This document shows, in pieces, positions 59,047 through 64,000 of a stretch of 64,000 bases of DNA. The stretch is taken from the NCBI RefSeq assembly GCF_029873635.1, contig NC_080419.1, forward strand, positions 68,228,823 through 68,292,822, written 5' to 3'. The position numbers and the translations under genes were made by a program. Below the pieces are notes generated by a model, which saw only the letters and a program-made list of their open reading frames with translations, searched no databases and had not been told where the DNA came from. The stretch is from Malania oleifera. Lineage: Eukaryota; Streptophyta; Magnoliopsida; Santalales; Ximeniaceae. The first letter of the stretch is position 1; every line of letters starts with the position of its first letter.

Positions 59047-61086
59047 TGTTAGCTTTGGTACAATCCCAAAAGGGGGGTGAATTGGAGATTTAAAAATTTA
59101 TCCCTAAGTTTATCTAATCCAACAATCAATATTATGCAACCTAGGGGTAGTCTAAGTAATTTCAAACCCAAGCAGATATTTAACCAATAAACATATAGGT
59201 GCAGAAAATAAAGTATAGAAAATAAACTTACACCAGATATGTTATCGGGGTTCGGACAAAGTGCCTACGTCCCCGCCTTGGCTCACCAGCACAAAGATTC
59301 CACTATAAGCTCACTTCACGGGTGGAGCAGCACCAGTTACAACCAAGTCAATTAGAGGGGCTAATCTCAACCTACACCTTACCAGGATGGTGCACCTAAC
59401 TTTCCTAATCGGGTCTAAGCCAACCAGGACTATCCACAGGGCTAGTCTCCCTCTTCAGGCCCATGCTTGGAATACAACGAATATAAAATTTACATACAAG
59501 GAAATGCTTCTTATACAAGCTAATATGTACCAATAAGCACAATCACAAATCAATGCACACCAACAGTATAAGAATTGTAAGCTCAGTGATGTGTATGTGT
59601 GCTATCAACACTCAGTATTATATAATCTCAAATATGCTCAAGAGTGTACAAACAAGCTATTTTTTTTAAACAAGATATAAAAAATCTCAATATTCATATC
59701 AGGGTTTCAAAGATGCTAATAAAAATATTCAAATTAACTCAAAAGATATTCCTCAATGAAATAAGCACAAGAGTTGTTTGACAAATATAGCTTGTAAAAA
59801 CTTTGCACACAAAAATTATTGCTTAAAGGAATCTTGCAATGACAATGTTAAGATCCTCAAGCTAATGAGTTTTCCTCAGCACAAGATTTATCCAGTTAAA
59901 TATGTGGGAAACACTCTTGCCTAACTCTCAAAAATCAAATGATCAACAACCAATCTAATGAGAATATTAAGCAATCTACAATAAAGAAATAGCACAATCG
60001 AAACTCTCACAATACTACGATTGACCAAAGGAAGGAGTGTATGAGAGTATTTGAAGTAGTATAGGCGAAATAAGCTTTTTGAGTTTGAGAGGATTTTTCA
60101 CTAATGATCTTGCTAATCTCGTGCTAATTTTCACAAATGAGGACCTATATATAGAAGTAGGGCAAATTATAACCGTTAAGGACATGAGGGGAATTATTAA
60201 TATTATTTTAAAACCATCAAGAAATATAAACCCTGTTTAACCGTGCTTAATTATGAAAAAAATTTTTCAACCCGAGAGTTTCAGGTGGCTAAACCATGGT
60301 TAGGTCTCCCGAACAGAGACAATAAAGAAAGTCAGTTTTTGAAGTTCAGTCGCCTAAGCACGAGTTTGGTTTGCTGAACTAAGGCGATTTTCACACTGTC
60401 CAAGATTCGAGTGCCCGATCTGAAGTTCAGTTAATCAAACTTATGTATTCGGTCGCCTGAGGCTATTTTGAACATTGAGGTTCAAGCTGCCAAGTTGTTG
60501 GAAAAGGTCAGATCAGCGGTTCGGTTGCCCGAGGACGCTACGGTCAAAATGGTTCAGCCGCCCAAAACCAAGTCAACCTTCTTACCAGTCAAGGGTTCGG
60601 TCGCCCGAACTTTTTTGAAACTAAGGGTTCGGTCGCTTGACCTCTCACAATTTTTGCCTATTTAATTCCTATTCATTTTAATTTGATTCTGCTGATAATG
60701 CAAATGATTATAGGGACTGTTCTAAGTGTTGTGCAAGGATCTAGGGTCTTTCTAAGGTCTTTTGAGGACACCGAAAAAATCTAGCATCGTTTGATCGAAG
60801 GTCAATCAAAGGGTGATCCCTAAGGTCTTTCTAAGGTCATGAGCTTACAATTACCTACATACATGACATGCAAAGATTATTACAGACCTTTTCCTACATT
60901 TACTATTATAGACATGAATTGAGCAATAATATAAATTACAACAAAAGAGTATCTTTAGGGTCTTTAAACTTTACTTCATATGTCATCAATTGATCTACTA
61001 ATATAAACCTACACACAAACTAGATAGCCATCAAATACTTAAGTATTTGTCATTATCAAAACCGGGTATGACCAATGAGGTCAACA
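59047..61086 (-). repeat. 5' LTR of the minus-strand Sirevirus-like element
   Basis: 2040 bp, plus-strand ends TGTTAGCTTTGG and GAGGTCAACA. A decayed primer site (59032-59046; ATTTGTATCAAAGCC on the minus strand) adjoins it on the left. A palindrome array (GGTTCGGTCGCCCGAAC type) lies at 60280-60640. On the minus strand CTTAACGGTTA (60170-60180), one base from the MSA consensus, precedes TATATATAG (60145-60154). Confidence 0.88.
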
Positions 61087-61533
61087 TTTGTGTATACATG
61101 CTAGTAGTGGACTAAGCTATTGCATAATGAACTTGATTGATAATTTTTAAAGATTCATACTACCTAGTTGTTTGATTTGGGGAGTTTCTCTAAACTAAGG
61201 GTGCATTTAAATGCTTACATTCTTACCTTAGCCCTTTTTGCTGATGCCAAAAGGGGGGGAAATAATTTAGCAAAATTGGGCAAATGTGGGCAAAACTAAT
61301 TGCGAGGAGAATTAATTGAGCATAACTCTACATATTGTATTCTCTTATGTAACCTTTTTTTACTCGTGGTATCTGAGCTTAAATGACAAAATTAAATGCA
61401 TATTGTTGTAAAATGTATTCTGAATATGCTTGAACTATTCTAGAAATTTATTTTACGCATATTCTTAGGGGAAGCCTTTTAAGGTTGTACCCATTTTTGC
61501 TCTTGCATTTGTCATCATAAAAAAGGGAGAGAT
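61087..61533 (+). other. 3' internal region and PPT of plus-strand element G
   Basis: Non-coding. Polypurine-like motifs CAAAAGGGGGGAAAT (about 61249) and TTAGGGGAAGCC (about 61467), then AAAAAAGGGAGAGAT (61519-61533) abutting the LTR. Its left part resembles the conserved block at 29020-29050, so the minus-strand element appears to have inserted into it. Confidence 0.75.
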
Positions 61534-63665
61534 TGTTGACTTTATGAGTCATATCTCATTTTGATTATGACAAATCCAAGGTATCTCACTTGTGCATCTA
61601 GTGCTTGAAAAGATAATTCTTTTAAAAGGCACATAAAGTTGAGGTACGATTAAAGTCATAAGGTTCTCAAAGCTTACACTACATGATGGAAATCTGGATA
61701 GCAAAAAGAATGAACACCTTTTATGTTGTATTGTAATGCATTTAAGTATTGGTCTGTAATAATGCATTTCATGCATGATGGGATTGAACGCTAAAGAACA
61801 CAAGACCATAGATTGACCTTAGGTTCCAAAATTCTCATAGAAAACCCTTCACTTAAAATTTCATATCCATGCACATAAGGGTTGAAATTTTTAAGGTCAA
61901 AATCAGGGCAAAAACTTAGTTTTTCAATGACCTCGATTGATCGACCCATGTATGTTATAATCATGTCAATCGACCGACCTTGTAGATTTGCCTGCTTAGG
62001 AAGCCTCGGCCGACCGGCCAGTTTTTCTCGTGAAACGGCTGGCCAACCAACCCTCAAATGCTCGATCAATTAATGTAGCCCAGTCGACCAGCCATCTTAG
62101 ATCAAAAAGGCCTCAGCCGACTGGCCTTCAAGCCTGACCTATCGTTCATAAGCTCGGCCGACCGAACTATTATAACTTAGCATTTCACCTATGACCTACC
62201 GACCGACATCTTCCACAGCTGACTGAGCCCCTGAGTAAATTCAAATTTTTAACTTAGGCTGGTTGACTGACACACTACCTAGCCAACTAGACCTCTTGGG
62301 TTTGGGCATTTTTTTTAGTGCTTAACGTCATTAAAATTTTAATTAAACTTTTCTAAAATGATAAGCATATCCCTAATGGTTATAATTTTTGAGTGCTTTA
62401 TATATTGCCCATTCCAAAGCTTGATTAGTACTTTCGACTAGCTAAGAAATCCTCCAAAAATATTTTGTGCTATTCTTCATATACTCTCACATACAAGCAT
62501 ACATTTCACTCTCCTTATATTTGTTTGCAAAATCCTTTTAAAAAAGAGAGCATTAAACTCATCTTCTTCATTTGCATATTGATTACAGCTTGAAGATAGG
62601 TTGTGTACTCATTGAGCATATTATATATCATTCAAAAGCTTTTTACTCTCTCATATCCATTTGTTTTTTAAAATCATTCTTAAGAGTTAGCTTTAATATT
62701 TTTTCATATTATTTCTTATTGATAAATATTGTTGGAAAAAACTTCTCCTAGCTTGTGAGTCTTTGCATCTTCATTGCAAGATTCAAAGGCTTACATTATG
62801 TTTATTGGAAAATTATTTTTGGTAAGCTAAGAATCCATTATCTCTTATACTCCATAGTTGAAAAATACCTTTAGTGATATTATTTGGGTTCTTGAGATCT
62901 TTGAAATACACTTAGAAAATACTATATATTTGATTCAAAGATCATAGTTATCATTATCTCTCACATTAGTTCTTAAATACACTTTTTGAAAATATCACAT
63001 AAACTCTATTAAGCTTAAACTCCCATCATACAAGAGTGCATATAAGCTTAAACTTGTACATCATTTGCTTATTGTAGAACCACCATATTTGTACACAACC
63101 TTTCATATTGTTGTATTTCTGGCTTGTGGTATCATTGGAAAAGGAGGTCACCATCCTGTAAGGTGTACCAGTTTGGCTCAACCTAGGTAGTTGAACTAGG
63201 AAGGCATCATCTTGTAAGGTGGCAAGGTTTAGTTCCACCCGGTAAGTGAACCAAGGAGTCTCCACACTATAAGGAGAGGTTGTAAACGGCGTCGCTCTAC
63301 CTAGTTAAGTGAGCATTTAGTGAATCCCCAAGTGGGTTGGCTTGAGGCGGGGATGTAGGCACGGTTGCCAAACCTCAATAAAAACCATGTGTCACTCTTT
63401 CCCTTTACTCTTATTTTTTCTGTATTTGCATGCTTATTTTATCTGTTGAGGTTGCTACATTTGTTTTAAATACTAATTTCTAAGTGTTTAAGAAATACTG
63501 GAATTGCCATAATTGTTTAAATTATCTAGACACACATATATCTGCTAGATTTAAAATTGATTAGAAAGACCCTAGGTTGTGAAATATTGTTTGTTGTGGT
63601 AATCTGACCTAGAAATTTTAAAATATCCAATTCACCCAACTCTTGGCATTACACAAAAAATCACA
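61534..63665 (+). repeat. 3' LTR of element G
   Basis: About 2.13 kb, TGTTGACTTTATGAG...AAAAAATCACA. Palindromes such as TCGGCCGACCG lie at 61930-62290, CCTAATGGTTA (62372-62382, a decayed MSA-like site) and TTATATA (62397) follow, and the GTTAAGTGAGC...GGGGATGTAGGC block is at 63303-63360. The end block is decayed (CACCCAACTCTTGGCATTAC), so the right edge is approximate. Confidence 0.82.
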
Positions 63666-63891
63666 CTTTATACATTGCTTCAATGAACTTCATGTCCCAC
63701 ATGACTTGAAACTTCATAGTCATCGTGTCTCATAGCTTTAACTGTGATTTTTCATTTAAGCTCTTCAAGCAAGTCCACTTGAATCCATAAGATCACTTAT
63801 GCTTTGAAACTTAACCTTAAAAAATCACTTTAAGTATCCTTGATTGTTATCATCAAAATGAGATTAAGCCTTATTAGGCCAACAATCTCCC
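63666..63891 (-). repeat. Fragment of a 3' LTR (D-like family, minus strand)
   Basis: It ends TTATTAGGCCAACA on the plus strand, the complement of an LTR start TGTTGGCC, and resembles the right end of the D solo LTR (21960-22057). The rest of this LTR is missing in the window, apparently displaced by element G. Confidence 0.7.
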
Positions 63892-64000
63892 CTTTTGTGA
63901 TGATGACAAATAAGGAGCAAAAATGAGAAAACCTTAAAAAAGGCTCCCCTTTACAATAAGCATATCCTTAACTAGTCATACACTCATATCAGAGCATTTC
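63892..64000 (-). other. PPT and 3' internal end of a minus-strand element leaving the window
   Basis: ATCTCCCCTTTTGTGATGATG is the reverse complement of a polypurine tract plus the CATCATCA block seen at 44930 and 50207. GGCTCCCCTTTACAATAAGC is the complement of the AAGGGGGAGCC motif near 44886. The element continues to the right. Confidence 0.75.

Noticed and set aside
60468..60665. 65-codon frame
   Set aside because: It runs through the U3 palindrome array of an LTR; repeated residues reflect the DNA motif.

Overview
This window is angiosperm nuclear DNA, probably from a species with large repeat-filled intergenic regions. It is AT-rich and microsatellite-rich, with plant-type tRNA primer-binding sites (initiator Met and Asp), Sirevirus-like Ty1/copia elements, Ty3/gypsy elements and a plant RTE-type LINE. 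I could not name the species. I found no host gene, tRNA, rRNA or organellar insert. Essentially all 64 kb can be assigned to transposable elements, most of them decayed.

The main result is a set of transposons inserted inside one another. Most boundaries are fixed by TG...CA ends and target-site duplications (TSDs). From outside in: (0) an old minus-strand gypsy element, split into 2536-4840 and 54378-~57050; (1) Sirevirus 'A', 4841-54377 (TSD GGATG/AGATG); (2) Sirevirus 'B', 22512-50186, inside A's internal region (TSD CATAT); (3) Sirevirus 'C', 30041-47647, inside B (TSD ATATG, one base offset on the right); (4) an RTE LINE, 34726-40077, inside C (12-bp TSD); (5) a solo LTR, 34776-36897, inside the LINE (TSD GGCTA). 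Side insertions are a gag-only gypsy element in A's 5' LTR (6161-12974, TSD AACCT) and solo LTRs at 20033-22057 (CATTA), 26264-28269 (ATATA), 40433-43683 (gypsy, AATAT) and 50710-52998 (ATCAA/ATCAG).

The left edge (4-2535) is a chromovirus-like gypsy LTR. The right flank (~57050-64000) holds a minus-strand Sirevirus-like gag with its 5' LTR (59047-61086), the 3' end and LTR of a plus-strand element (61087-63665), and the start of another minus-strand element that leaves the window.

Coding content: A carries a decayed gag, a pol (protease, integrase, reverse transcriptase, RNase H) and a downstream env-like gene. B, C and the right-hand minus element show gag but no recognisable pol, so they look non-autonomous. 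The LINE encodes an endonuclease-reverse transcriptase split by one nonsense codon. The young gypsy insert encodes only gag.

The most interesting signals are non-coding and shared by otherwise diverged LTRs: arrays of short palindromes around GGTCGACC upstream of the TATA box, an AACGG motif matching the plant mitosis-specific (MSA) consensus next to the TATA box, and a small hairpin downstream of the TATA box whose stem changes in a compensatory way between families. A palindrome array plus TATA box also lies directly in front of A's env-like gene, like a private internal promoter.
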